Positions 9,421 to 18,001 of a stretch of DNA of 64,000 bases are shown here, piece by piece. Source of the DNA: an uncultured Paracoccaceae bacterium (GTDB taxonomy: Bacteria > Pseudomonadota > Alphaproteobacteria > Rhodobacterales > Rhodobacteraceae); contig CALKXV010000031.1 in NCBI GenBank assembly GCA_938005545.1, positions 116,460 to 180,459 on the forward strand. The letters are read 5' to 3'. The notes beneath the pieces are model-generated. The model was not told where the DNA came from. It saw only the letters and a program-made list of their open reading frames with translations, and did no database searches. Made by a program: the position numbers and the translations under genes. Position 1 is the first letter of the stretch, and the number at the start of each line of letters is the position of its first letter.

Positions 9421-10872
9421 GTGTCGTTTCTTGGGATTGATCTTGGAACCTCGGGTTTACGCGCCCTTTTGGTCGATGAAACAGGCGCGCCGATTGGATC
9501 GACAGAGCGGCATTATGATGTTTCGCATCCCCAATCCGGCTGGTCGGAGCAGGACCCCGCAGATTGGATCGCGGCCTTGGACGAGGCGGTTTCAGAGCTA
9601 AAAGCAGCTTTCCCGCAATTTGCAGGTCTCAAAGGCATCGGGGTCGCCGGGCATATGCATGGGGCCACCTTGCTTGACGACGCAGGCAAGGTGTTACGGC
9701 CCTGTATATTGTGGAACGACACACGGTCGCACCTTGAGGCCGCTGAATTGGACGCAACCGATCAGGTTCGCTCGCTGTCCGGCAACATCGTCTTTCCGGG
9801 CTTTACGGCACCCAAGTTGGAATGGGTGCGCATCCACGAGCCTGACGTCTTTGACCGCGTGGCCAAAGTCTTGCTGCCAGCGGCTTACCTGAACTTCTAT
9901 CTCACCGGTGACCACGTGGCCGATATGTCAGACAGCGCTGGATCGTCTTGGTTGGATGTTGGTGAACGCGATTGGTCGGATGTTTTGCTGGACGCCGGGC
10001 ACATGCGGCGCGATCAGATGCCGAGGCTTGTCGAAGGATCGGAAGTTGCTGGTGTGTTGCGTGCGGATCTGGCGGCACGCTGGGGCGTGGACGGGTCTGT
10101 GACAGTGGCCGGTGGCGCGGGCGACAATGCGGCGGCGGCATGCGGTATAGGGGCGCTGAACGAAGGGCAGGGTTTCGTGTCGCTGGGCACTTCGGGCGTA
10201 TTGCTGGCAGCACGCGACGGTTATCGCCCGGCACCTGAAACGGCTGTGCACACGTTCTGTCATGCCGTGCCGGGCCGTTGGTATCAGATGGGTGTCATGT
10301 TGTCGGCGACGGACAGTTTGAACTGGTTGTCACAGATCACTGGCAAATCGCCACAAACGTTGAGCAAAGCTTTGGGGAAAAATCTTCGTTTGCCGGGAAA
10401 GGTTCGGTTCTTGCCATATCTTTCGGGCGAACGAACGCCTCACAACGATGCTGACATTCGCGGAAGTTTGACGGGGCTGGGTGCTGAAACAACGACCGAA
10501 GATCTCACTCAGGCGGTGCTGGAAGGGGTGGCGTTTGGGCTTCGCGACAGTTTTGAAGCATTGAAAGCCACGCATGCGACACTTGATCGTCTGATCGCCA
10601 TCGGGGGCGGGACAGCGTCGGAATACTGGCTTGAATTGATCGCTACTGTTTTGGACATTCCGCTTGATTTGCCCGCCGAAGGCGAATTTGGCACGGCACT
10701 GGGTGCGGCACGGCTGGGGATTTTGGCGGCGACGGGGGCTATACCTGAGCATGTCATCACAGCACCCGTGGTTGGCCGGACCGTTCAGCCGAACAAAGAA
10801 ATAACGGTAGAGTTCCAAATTGCCTATGAAGCCTTTCGCGCCGCATATCCGGCGATCAAATCTGTTCAGTAG
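9421..10872 (+). CDS. xylB: Xylulokinase
   Basis: FGGY-family sugar kinase (483 aa), phosphorylating D-xylulose to xylulose 5-phosphate. The N-terminal ATPase motif is FLGIDLGTSGLRALLVDE. AGHMHGATLLD and CILWNDTRS are typical of XylB. The C-terminal half has FLPYLSGERTPHND and AIGGGTASEYWLELIA. The start is GTG at 9421 with AAGGA 8 bases upstream; the upstream in-frame GTG at 9391 lacks a ribosome-binding site. No xylose isomerase or pentose transporter lies nearby, so in vivo substrate and regulation cannot be read from context. Confidence 0.9.
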   Translation: MSFLGIDLGTSGLRALLVDETGAPIGSTERHYDVSHPQSGWSEQDPADWIAALDEAVSELKAAFPQFAGLKGIGVAGHMHGATLLDDAGKVLRPCILWNDTRSHLEAAELDATDQVRSLSGNIVFPGFTAPKLEWVRIHEPDVFDRVAKVLLPAAYLNFYLTGDHVADMSDSAGSSWLDVGERDWSDVLLDAGHMRRDQMPRLVEGSEVAGVLRADLAARWGVDGSVTVAGGAGDNAAAACGIGALNEGQGFVSLGTSGVLLAARDGYRPAPETAVHTFCHAVPGRWYQMGVMLSATDSLNWLSQITGKSPQTLSKALGKNLRLPGKVRFLPYLSGERTPHNDADIRGSLTGLGAETTTEDLTQAVLEGVAFGLRDSFEALKATHATLDRLIAIGGGTASEYWLELIATVLDIPLDLPAEGEFGTALGAARLGILAATGAIPEHVITAPVVGRTVQPNKEITVEFQIAYEAFRAAYPAIKSVQ

Positions 10873-10965
10873 CCTTTGGCGGAGCGCGCATTGAGAATGG
10901 CGTGTGTCAACCGAGTATAAACTAATTGGCCTTAAGGACGTGCAAAATTCTTCTGAGGTGCACGA

Positions 10966-13149
10966 ATGCCATTTTTTTACCAAAAGGCCGAAAGGCAGAA
11001 ACTGAATGAACTCGAAGCGGTTTTGGCGGCGCTGGACAAAGTCCAAGCTATCATTTGGTTCGATCCAAAAGGCAATATATTGGACGCCAACGAAAATTTT
11101 CTTGGTGCACTAGGGTATTCGCTGGATGACATCACGGGCAAGCATCACAGCATCTTTGTAGCGAGTGACTATGCCAAAAGCCGCGAGTATGCGGACTTTT
11201 GGGACAAGCTTGGTAAGGGCGAATTTATGACCGGAGAGTTCTCTCGCGTCTCAAAAACGGGTGAAACTGTCTATATCGAAGCGTCTTACAACCCAATCAC
11301 TGATGCCGACGGCAATGTTGTGAAGGTTGTGAAATTTGCTATCGACACGACCGAGGCAAAGCTCAAGTCGAGTGACTCGAACGGACAACTTGCGGCGATT
11401 TCAAGGTCGCAAGCGACCATCGAATTTGATCTTACGGGCAAAATTCTTTGTGCGAATGACAACTTTCTGAACGCGCTTGAGTATTCGATTGACGAAGTGC
11501 GCGGTCAGCACCACCGGATGTTCGTGGAACCGGATTATGCACAAAGTAACGAATACGCAGAGTTCTGGCGTGATTTGGCAGCGGGCAAATTCGCCTCATC
11601 CGAATTTAAGCGGATTACCAAAAGTGGTAAAGAGATTTGGATTCAAGCGAGCTATAATCCAATCTTTGACCCAAAGGGTCGAGCATACAAAATTGTAAAA
11701 TATGCAACGGACATAACCGAACAAAAATTGTCGTCCGTTGACAACGACGGAAAGATAAAAGCGATTTCCAGATCACAGGCGGTGATCGAATTTGAAATCG
11801 ACGGCACAATTATCCATGCAAACCAGAACTTTCTTGATACAACGGGTTACAGCATTGACGAAGTGAAGGGCAAACATCACCGAATGTTCGTTCATCCCGA
11901 ATATGCGAATAGTGAAAATTTTAAGCAGTTTTGGGCAGATCTCGGCAAAGGTGAATATAAGGCCGCAGAGTACAAACGGTTCGCGAAAGATGGTCGCGCG
12001 CTTTGGTTGCAGGCAAGCTATAATCCAATTTTTGACGCCGAAGGTGTGCCATTTAAGGTGGTTAAGTATGCGACGGACATCACCCCTTGGAAATCCGAAC
12101 TCCAAGTTATTATCGATAGCTTAGTTGCATTGTCGAAAGGCGATTTGACCCATCGATTGGGCGATTCTGGATCGCGCGATTTTGCAGAAATGCGAACAGC
12201 CTTTAATGAGACGTTGGATAAGTTGAGCGAGATGGTCAGCGACATCAACTTTGAGTCCAGCTCGATCCAAGAAGAATCTGAAGCCATCGCCGATAGCGCG
12301 ACTGATCTTTCTCGCAGATGCGAACTTCAGGCTGCAACGGTTGAAGAAACATCGGCCGCTATGGAAGAAATGTCGAGCACCGTAAAAAGCAACGCGCAGA
12401 ACGCAAAAGATGCAACCGCGGCGGCCAAGAACGCGACCGAACACGCCGAATTGGGTGGGACAGTCGTGAACGACGCGATCACTGCAATGAGCAAGATCGA
12501 AGCCGGTTCCGCCGAAGTCCGGAAGATCATCGAAGTGATTGACGCGATCGCCTTCCAAACTAATTTGCTTGCTCTGAATGCAGGCGTCGAAGCGGCACGA
12601 GCAGGAGAAGCCGGTAGCGGATTTGCTGTTGTTGCGTCCGAAGTGCGCGCCCTTGCACAGCGGGCTTCTGAATCGGCTCGCGACATCTCGGAACTTATTG
12701 AGACGTCTGAGAAACAGGTGGCCGAAGGGGCAGGGTTGGTAAAGAAAACCGGCGATGCTTTGAGCGAAATTGTCTCTGCTGTGACACTGGTATCCACCAG
12801 TATTGATGAGATTTTTACTGCAAGCAGTGAGCAGGCGACCGGTGTAACCGAAATCAACCAGGCCATGTCGGAAATTGATTCAACCACACAAAGAACCGCA
12901 GCAATTTCAGAAGAAAGTACAGCCGCGGCCGCAAGCCTTGCGCAACGTGCAACAGCGTTGCGTGGTCTTGTCAGCTTTTTCCAAGTCGGTGAAAACGGTC
13001 AGCTTCGGGTAAAAAAGGATTTATCCAAAGCGCTAAACGAAGAGACTGTGAGTGTGGCGAACCCCGTTCCGGTGCAAGCTGCAGTCGCGACATCTGGTCA
13101 ACACGCACTGGAAACTATGCCGCAAGAGGATGACTGGCGCGAATTCTAG
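10966..13149 (+). CDS. Soluble chemoreceptor with three tandem PAS domains
   Basis: Methyl-accepting chemotaxis protein, 727 aa, without membrane segments, so cytoplasmic. Three PAS-PAC units repeat with a period of 122 residues: FDPKGNILDAN at about 32, FDLTGKILCAN at about 154 and FEIDGTIIHAN at about 276, each followed by a YNPI segment. A HAMP-like linker (about 375-430) precedes the signalling helices, whose hairpin tip reads EVIDAIAFQTNLLALNAGVEAA. The C-terminus is DWREF, matching the tryptophan/phenylalanine pentapeptide that tethers CheR. It likely senses redox, energy or a small ligand, possibly through a cofactor bound by PAS. The ATG has GAGGTG upstream. No che genes are in the window. 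Confidence 0.92.
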   Translation: MPFFYQKAERQKLNELEAVLAALDKVQAIIWFDPKGNILDANENFLGALGYSLDDITGKHHSIFVASDYAKSREYADFWDKLGKGEFMTGEFSRVSKTGETVYIEASYNPITDADGNVVKVVKFAIDTTEAKLKSSDSNGQLAAISRSQATIEFDLTGKILCANDNFLNALEYSIDEVRGQHHRMFVEPDYAQSNEYAEFWRDLAAGKFASSEFKRITKSGKEIWIQASYNPIFDPKGRAYKIVKYATDITEQKLSSVDNDGKIKAISRSQAVIEFEIDGTIIHANQNFLDTTGYSIDEVKGKHHRMFVHPEYANSENFKQFWADLGKGEYKAAEYKRFAKDGRALWLQASYNPIFDAEGVPFKVVKYATDITPWKSELQVIIDSLVALSKGDLTHRLGDSGSRDFAEMRTAFNETLDKLSEMVSDINFESSSIQEESEAIADSATDLSRRCELQAATVEETSAAMEEMSSTVKSNAQNAKDATAAAKNATEHAELGGTVVNDAITAMSKIEAGSAEVRKIIEVIDAIAFQTNLLALNAGVEAARAGEAGSGFAVVASEVRALAQRASESARDISELIETSEKQVAEGAGLVKKTGDALSEIVSAVTLVSTSIDEIFTASSEQATGVTEINQAMSEIDSTTQRTAAISEESTAAAASLAQRATALRGLVSFFQVGENGQLRVKKDLSKALNEETVSVANPVPVQAAVATSGQHALETMPQEDDWREF

Positions 13150-13209
13150 AAATAGGGTTGGTCAAGGAATGACGTATCCCTTCAGTCGCGCCGCCAATAC
13201 TATCTGTCG

Positions 13210-13674
13210 TTACTTTGTGGCATCGCTTCCGATTGCCAGAAACTTGGCGTCAAGTTCCCGCGCAATCGCCATCACGCCTGGCGCATCAACGGCATAAGGT
13301 GCAAACACGAGGCTCGGCGTTTTCCACGACAAAGTCGCGGTCCCATTGCTGTTTTCGGTGATATAGAACCGAATGGGTGCTTCAATCATCGCAGGCACGG
13401 ATTGTTCCAACATCCGAACCGCAAAGTCGTTGTTGTAAACACCCATTATCCGATTGCCGGGGATAGTTATGCCGCGCGACGCTGCCGCTTTCGTTGGGCC
13501 CGCTTGCGTCACGACGATCATACCATTGGCTTTGACGGCAGATCGCACACTGCTGACAAGTGCGTTAAATGTCTTATCTGTATCGCGCACCTCCCATCCT
13601 TCGCGGGGTTCGATTGATCCCGCACTTAGCGAAGTTGCTGCAAACATGAAAATTGCGAGAAAAACGCGTAGCAT
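13210..13674 (-). CDS. DUF302 family protein, exported
   Basis: 154 aa, DUF302 family (function not settled). The N-terminus is a signal peptide (MLRVFLAIFMFAATSLSA). The mature part has the DUF302 pattern: an early helix with TFNALVSSVRSAVKANGM, then the strand-loop NRIMGVYNNDFAVRMLE and the core ending in APIRFYITEN. The ATG at 13674 has AGGGA 9 bases upstream; the TTG at 13680 is less likely. It faces the chemoreceptor gene tail to tail. Confidence 0.8.
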   Translation of the reverse strand: MLRVFLAIFMFAATSLSAGSIEPREGWEVRDTDKTFNALVSSVRSAVKANGMIVVTQAGPTKAAASRGITIPGNRIMGVYNNDFAVRMLEQSVPAMIEAPIRFYITENSNGTATLSWKTPSLVFAPYAVDAPGVMAIARELDAKFLAIGSDATK

Positions 13675-13754
13675 GACCAATGATCCCTGACAGTTCGTTA
13701 AACCACAGGATTACACCAGAGCATCCGGCCCGCAATCCCAAGGCACTTTTACCA

Positions 13755-13766
13755 CACAGATCTGTG
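13755..13766. promoter_or_regulatory. 12-base palindrome in a divergent intergenic region
   Basis: CACAGATCTGTG is a perfect palindrome between the divergent DUF302 and esterase genes, about 80 and 110 bases from their starts. It could be an operator; nothing else supports this. Confidence 0.25.
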
Positions 13767-13877
13767 ATCGGTTTCGCAGTTTCAAAATGGGCTCAAGTCC
13801 CAATCAAGACTGGAACCACGCAGGCACAATGCTAAGCTGGCAACAACGCGGCGCGCGTTTGTATCTGGAGACTGCCA

Positions 13878-14720
13878 TTGCCCCTGCCAATTTGCACTTT
13901 GCGGTCTTTTGCCGTTTGCGTTGCTGCCATGGTCGTTTCGCCAATTTTTGCGCAATCAGACAAATGCGGTTCAGCCGACATTCCGTGCCAAATTGACAGC
14001 GGAACCTATCATGTGCTGGAGCCTGAAGCGGCCCCGAAAGGGATCGTCGTTCACCTTCACGGTGGCGGAGGGACAGGCAAGGGTATGTTGGGTTCGGGTC
14101 TTGCAAGATCTGCATTGGCGCGTGGATATATTGTCGTTGCGCCAGATGGCTTTCACCCAAATGCGCGGTTCACGCGCAACTGGTCGGTGAAGGCAAAAGG
14201 CACAACGTTCGAGCGGGACGATGTTGCATTCTTGAAAGAGGTTCTTGGTGACGTGCAAACGCGCTTGAACGCCGATGGGCTGCCCGTCTTACTTGCGGGA
14301 TTTTCTCGAGGTGCTTCAATGGTTTGGGATGTGGCCTGTGTCGCGCCAGAATTCGCTGATGGATATGCCCCAGTTGCCGGAGCCTTTTGGGACGATATGC
14401 CTTCTGAGTGCGCCGCACCTGTAAACCTTTTTCACACCCATGGGTGGAACGATCGCACGGTGCCATTGGAAGGCCGGTCTTTGCGTGGGGGCACAGTTGT
14501 TCAGGGAGATGTATGGGAGTCGCTCAAGATTCTGAGGGCGACAAACGGATGTCGCGCGCGCCAACCGGAGAGTTCAAGTTTCGATGGCGAACTTTGGCTT
14601 CGTCATTGGACCGATTGTGACGCGGGGCGCATCGATCTTATGTTGCACAAGGGCGGTCATGGCGCGCCAAAAGGCTGGGCGGGCGCAATGCTCGATTGGT
14701 TTGAAGGCGCTCTTGGATAG
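13878..14720 (+). CDS. Secreted esterase of the polyhydroxybutyrate-depolymerase/LpqC type
   Basis: Alpha/beta hydrolase (280 aa) with signal peptide (to about residue 25, FAQS). The oxyanion-hole motif HLHGGGGTG is at about residues 59-67, and the nucleophile serine lies in LAGFSRGAS (about 142-150). HTHGWNDRTVP carries a likely acid residue and GGHGAPKG the histidine. This resembles LpqC/poly(3-hydroxybutyrate) depolymerase-like and feruloyl-esterase-like proteins; the substrate cannot be told. The start is a TTG with GGAG 8 bases upstream; no ATG gives a full signal peptide. Confidence 0.82.
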   Translation: MPLPICTLRSFAVCVAAMVVSPIFAQSDKCGSADIPCQIDSGTYHVLEPEAAPKGIVVHLHGGGGTGKGMLGSGLARSALARGYIVVAPDGFHPNARFTRNWSVKAKGTTFERDDVAFLKEVLGDVQTRLNADGLPVLLAGFSRGASMVWDVACVAPEFADGYAPVAGAFWDDMPSECAAPVNLFHTHGWNDRTVPLEGRSLRGGTVVQGDVWESLKILRATNGCRARQPESSSFDGELWLRHWTDCDAGRIDLMLHKGGHGAPKGWAGAMLDWFEGALG

Positions 14721-14878
14721 GTTCATTACTGCTATCACGATGTCGTGCGCCGTCTTTGAGATGTGGCTATCGATCCGCTAGGTTAAGCTGATCCGATCCA
14801 AGGCGAGTTCTGAGATGGCCTCCCAGTTGGTGGGTAATATCAGTTTCCAAAAGCACCTGTCTGACAGGAGAAAACCAA

Positions 14879-15364
14879 ATGACGAAAATTCTTAGTCGAC
14901 GTACTGTTCTTGTTGCAACGGGCGCCGCGGTCGCGATGGGGAGTCAGGTGATTTTGGTCCCGGCCAGGGCTGCGGGATTGGAACCAACACCCAGCATGCG
15001 CGGCGGGGATAACAATTATCGCCCCGGTGCACCGATTGTGAAACGGATCGGGGGCGGTGGCTTTTGGATGTCGGGCACAGTTCGACGGGCAGGCGATGGT
15101 GCGCCGCTTTCGGGTCAACGCATTCAAATCTGGGCGCATACCACAGAAGGGCACGAACGTGACCAGCGCAGTCATGGGGCGACTTTGACGGATGCCAAAG
15201 GTGACTTTCGACTTGAAATGCCACAGATTGTTCCAGCTTTTGGGCAGGCACATGCGCATCTTGCCTATGACAGCGGAGACTTCGAAACTGTTTTCTTGCG
15301 CCCTCTTATGGCCAGTTCAAAAGACGCCAGTCTTGAGGCGCACTTTGTACTTCAACCTGTTTGA
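14879..15364 (+). CDS. Tat-exported intradiol-dioxygenase-like protein
   Basis: 161 aa. The N-terminus is a twin-arginine signal (LSRRTVLVATGAAVA, cut near ARA at residue 32). The mature part follows the core of intradiol ring-cleavage dioxygenases: GAPLSGQRIQIW, TLTDAKGDFRLEMP, and AHAHLAY matching the HxH iron-ligand segment. The two tyrosine ligands of true enzymes seem absent: GxYxH is replaced by GHERD, and no tyrosine lies 13 residues before the HxH. It is also shorter than catabolic enzymes. Activity is therefore doubtful. The stop overlaps a possible TTG start of the next gene, so the two probably form one operon. Confidence 0.75.
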   Translation: MTKILSRRTVLVATGAAVAMGSQVILVPARAAGLEPTPSMRGGDNNYRPGAPIVKRIGGGGFWMSGTVRRAGDGAPLSGQRIQIWAHTTEGHERDQRSHGATLTDAKGDFRLEMPQIVPAFGQAHAHLAYDSGDFETVFLRPLMASSKDASLEAHFVLQPV

Positions 15365-15375
15365 TTTCGAAGGGC

Positions 15376-15984
15376 ATGAGCCTGTTTAGAAACTCAATGG
15401 TCTGGGTGGGACTGACCACGGCAATTGTCGTTCCTGTCTTCGCCGCAGCGACCAGCCCGCTTTTGGCTTGGCGCAGTTCTATCTATGTCGGGGCTGGTTT
15501 CGCCGGAGTCCTGTCAATGGCGTTGCTGCTTCTTCAGCCGGTGTTGGCGGCGGGTTTTTTGCCCGGAATTACTGGAACACTGGGTCGGCGGTTTCATCGG
15601 TGGGCGGGCGCGGCATTGATCGTGGCGGTTGTTTTTCATGTTGGTGGATTATGGATCACAAGCCCGCCCGACGTTATTGATGCCCTGTTGTTCTTTTCGC
15701 CGACGCCGTTTTCTGCGTGGGGCGTCGTTGCTATGTGGGCTGTTTTTGCCGCGGCTGGTTTTGCGGTGTTTCGTAAGCGGTTACAAATGCATCCCCGGAT
15801 TTGGCGGCGCATGCATACGGGTTTTGCAAGTGTGGTTGTCGGTGGAAGCGTCGTCCATGCCATGTTGATTGAGGGGACGATGGAAGTTGTGACAAAAACT
15901 TTGCTGTGTGTGTTGGTGGTGGTGGCAACGGTTAAGGCGTTGATTGATCTGAAAGTTTGGGCGTTCAAAAGAGATACCCGTTGA
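15376..15984 (+). CDS. Ferric-reductase-like transmembrane protein
   Basis: About 202 aa, with six hydrophobic segments. Paired histidines sit in membrane-helix context (FHRWAGAALIVAVVFHVGG and RRMHTGFASVVVGGSVVHAM), the arrangement that holds heme in ferric-reductase-like (FRD/YedZ-like) membrane domains. There is no NAD or flavin domain. It probably passes electrons to a periplasmic partner, and the Tat-exported protein just upstream is the obvious candidate. The ATG at 15376 has AAGGG too close for a normal site. A TTG at 15361 overlapping the upstream stop by 4 bases is an alternative start. Confidence 0.72.
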   Translation: MSLFRNSMVWVGLTTAIVVPVFAAATSPLLAWRSSIYVGAGFAGVLSMALLLLQPVLAAGFLPGITGTLGRRFHRWAGAALIVAVVFHVGGLWITSPPDVIDALLFFSPTPFSAWGVVAMWAVFAAAGFAVFRKRLQMHPRIWRRMHTGFASVVVGGSVVHAMLIEGTMEVVTKTLLCVLVVVATVKALIDLKVWAFKRDTR

Positions 15985-16157
15985 ACGTGGCCAATAGAAC
16001 CTTGAACCTTACATCCCGAAAGAACCGAACGCGCGACATATGGCGGTGGCGGCACGCACACCGTCTTTGGAGAAGTCCGATTTATGTGCCGATGCCCATG
16101 CCAAGTGCTGAGTGGGCAAAGCGACCCATCGGTAGTCTTCGAAAACTTAGCCAGATT

Positions 16158-16562
16158 TCAGTCGCGAGGTTCGGGCTTCTCAACTGGCCCGCCCTGATTT
16201 TCCCAAGTGGAAAAACCTTCCTTAAGGTGCGCGGCCTCAAACCCCATGTCTTTCAGCGTTGCGACGGTAAGAGCCGACCGCCAGCCACTGGCACAATGAA
16301 AAACATACTTTTTCCCCTCTTGTCCAAAAACGTCCTTGAAGTACGGGCTGTCCGGGTCGACCCAGAATTCGATCATACCGCGCGGTGTATGGATGCTTCC
16401 CGGAATGAACCCGCTGCGTTGCCGTTCGCGGATGTCGCGTATGTCAACGATGACGACGTTCGGGTCATCGACCATTGCGATGAGGTTCCGGGTCTCGATC
16501 TCTTCGATACTGGCCCGCGCAGTCGCGACCATGTCAGCGGCGGTTTTCCTGAGTTTGGTCAT
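16158..16562 (-). CDS. Rhodanese-like sulfurtransferase
   Basis: Single rhodanese domain (134 aa) for sulfur transfer through a cysteine persulfide. VVIVDIRDIRERQRSGFIPGSIHTPRG (in two stretches) shows the CH2A-type motif. The active-site loop is FHCASGWRSA with the cysteine at residue 90, and the domain closes with HLKEGFSTWENQGGP. It has no signal peptide, so cytoplasmic. The physiological acceptor is unknown. The flanking stretch 15985-16157 holds nothing recognisable. Confidence 0.9.
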   Translation of the reverse strand: MTKLRKTAADMVATARASIEEIETRNLIAMVDDPNVVIVDIRDIRERQRSGFIPGSIHTPRGMIEFWVDPDSPYFKDVFGQEGKKYVFHCASGWRSALTVATLKDMGFEAAHLKEGFSTWENQGGPVEKPEPRD

Positions 16563-16680
16563 GGCGTTTTCTTTCGTGCTGAGCGTTAGAACTGTATTGC
16601 ATTATACATGCGGATTTCTGCCTTTGGAAAGTTGGGATGCAGCTGAAGGTGCTGCGGCCAAGGTCGCCCGTTCCAGAACC

Positions 16681-17823
16681 CTAGCGCAAAGCTGCCAGAA
16701 CGTTGCGTGTGGCGGTTCCTGTTACAGGCAAGCCTTGCCGTCTCTGAAAGTCGCTTATTGCGGCTTTTGATTTCGTGCCGATAACACCGTCGATTGTCCC
16801 GATGTCATACCCTCGCGAAACCAAGCCACGTTGGATGGAAATCCGATCGGTTTTGGTAAGCCCGTTTGCATCCGGCGGAAACGTTCCTTGCAACGGGCTT
16901 GCGCCACCGATCCTGTCGGCTAAGTGCCCGACACCGATCGCATAAAAATCGGAATTGTTGTACGTTTTGATAACATCGAAATTGCGGGTCACCGTAAATC
17001 TGGGCCCGCCATTTTGCGGTTGGAGCCCGCGCCCTGTCAGGCGGCCACTTCCGGCCTCAGCCCCCCATTTCAAACCCGAGCGCCAACCGTTTCGCGCCAG
17101 ATAGCTTGCCGCGGACGCCAAAGCATCGGTTGGGTCATGGCCCCAGATATCACGACGTCCGTCGCCGTTGAAATCCACTGCAAACGACTGATAAGACGTC
17201 GGAATGAACTGTGTGTGCCCCATGGCGCCGGCCCAACTTCCGACTAACTGCCGGGGTGTTGTATCGCCGCGTTCAAGGATGCGCAGAGCGGCGATCAATT
17301 GTCTTTCATAGAAATCACCACGGCGTCCATCAAAAGCCAATGTAGCGGTCGAAGAAATGACCGGAACTTGCCCACGCTTTTCGCCAAACTGACTTTCGAT
17401 GCCCCAAATGGCCGTCACGACCTTCGCATCGACGCCGTATTGCGTTTCGATTGCGGCGAGTGTTTTTGCATGTCTTGTGAACGCGGTGCGACCTTTGGCA
17501 AGCCTTTCGTCTGACACTGTTATGGACAGGTAGTCTTCTAACGTGCGCCGGTTTTGTATCTGGTTTCTGTCGCGGGCGATGACACCGGGTATGAATCCGA
17601 CGTCTGAAAGCGCGGCATCCAGGGTTGAAGGTGTGATCCCAGCGCGGCGCGCGCGTGGTTGAAATGACTTTAGCCATTCCGAGAAATCTGAGTTTTGAAT
17701 GGGCCTCAGATCCTCGGGAAGATCATCCGTGCTTTCCGATGGAATTGAGGAGGTCGTGCCGGTACATGCCGTAAGGCTGAAGGTTCCGCAGCCCGCGAGA
17801 AAAGCGCGTCGATCAAAATTCAT
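16681..17823 (-). CDS. Lytic murein transglycosylase (MltB type) lipoprotein
   Basis: Periplasmic peptidoglycan-cleaving enzyme (380 aa). The N-terminus combines a twin-arginine-like stretch (DRRAFLAGC) with a lipobox (SLTAC, lipidated Cys20). The SLT domain has the catalytic glutamate in AIWGIESQFG (Glu143) and the family motif GSWAGAMGHTQFIPTSY. The C-terminus is a PG_binding_1 domain (IQRGLVSRGYDIGTIDGVIG). The ATG at 17823 has AGGT upstream; a longer start at 17892 would bury the lipoprotein signal. It lies downstream of the BlaI/BlaR pair on the same strand, separated by 178 bases. Confidence 0.9.
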   Translation of the reverse strand: MNFDRRAFLAGCGTFSLTACTGTTSSIPSESTDDLPEDLRPIQNSDFSEWLKSFQPRARRAGITPSTLDAALSDVGFIPGVIARDRNQIQNRRTLEDYLSITVSDERLAKGRTAFTRHAKTLAAIETQYGVDAKVVTAIWGIESQFGEKRGQVPVISSTATLAFDGRRGDFYERQLIAALRILERGDTTPRQLVGSWAGAMGHTQFIPTSYQSFAVDFNGDGRRDIWGHDPTDALASAASYLARNGWRSGLKWGAEAGSGRLTGRGLQPQNGGPRFTVTRNFDVIKTYNNSDFYAIGVGHLADRIGGASPLQGTFPPDANGLTKTDRISIQRGLVSRGYDIGTIDGVIGTKSKAAISDFQRRQGLPVTGTATRNVLAALR

Positions 17824-18001
17824 TTCGATACCTGCATCAAGTTCCCTGCAGCGAGCGAAAGGGGGCGGCAGAAGGGACGAAAGGCCAAACAACCTTCGCC
17901 ATAGTTCTGTACGTTTGTGAATACACTCTTTTTCGATTTTGAGCTTGCGATTTGTGAAGATTACCGATGATTGCTTTTATAGCTGTCTCACCGGTCCGAA
18001 C

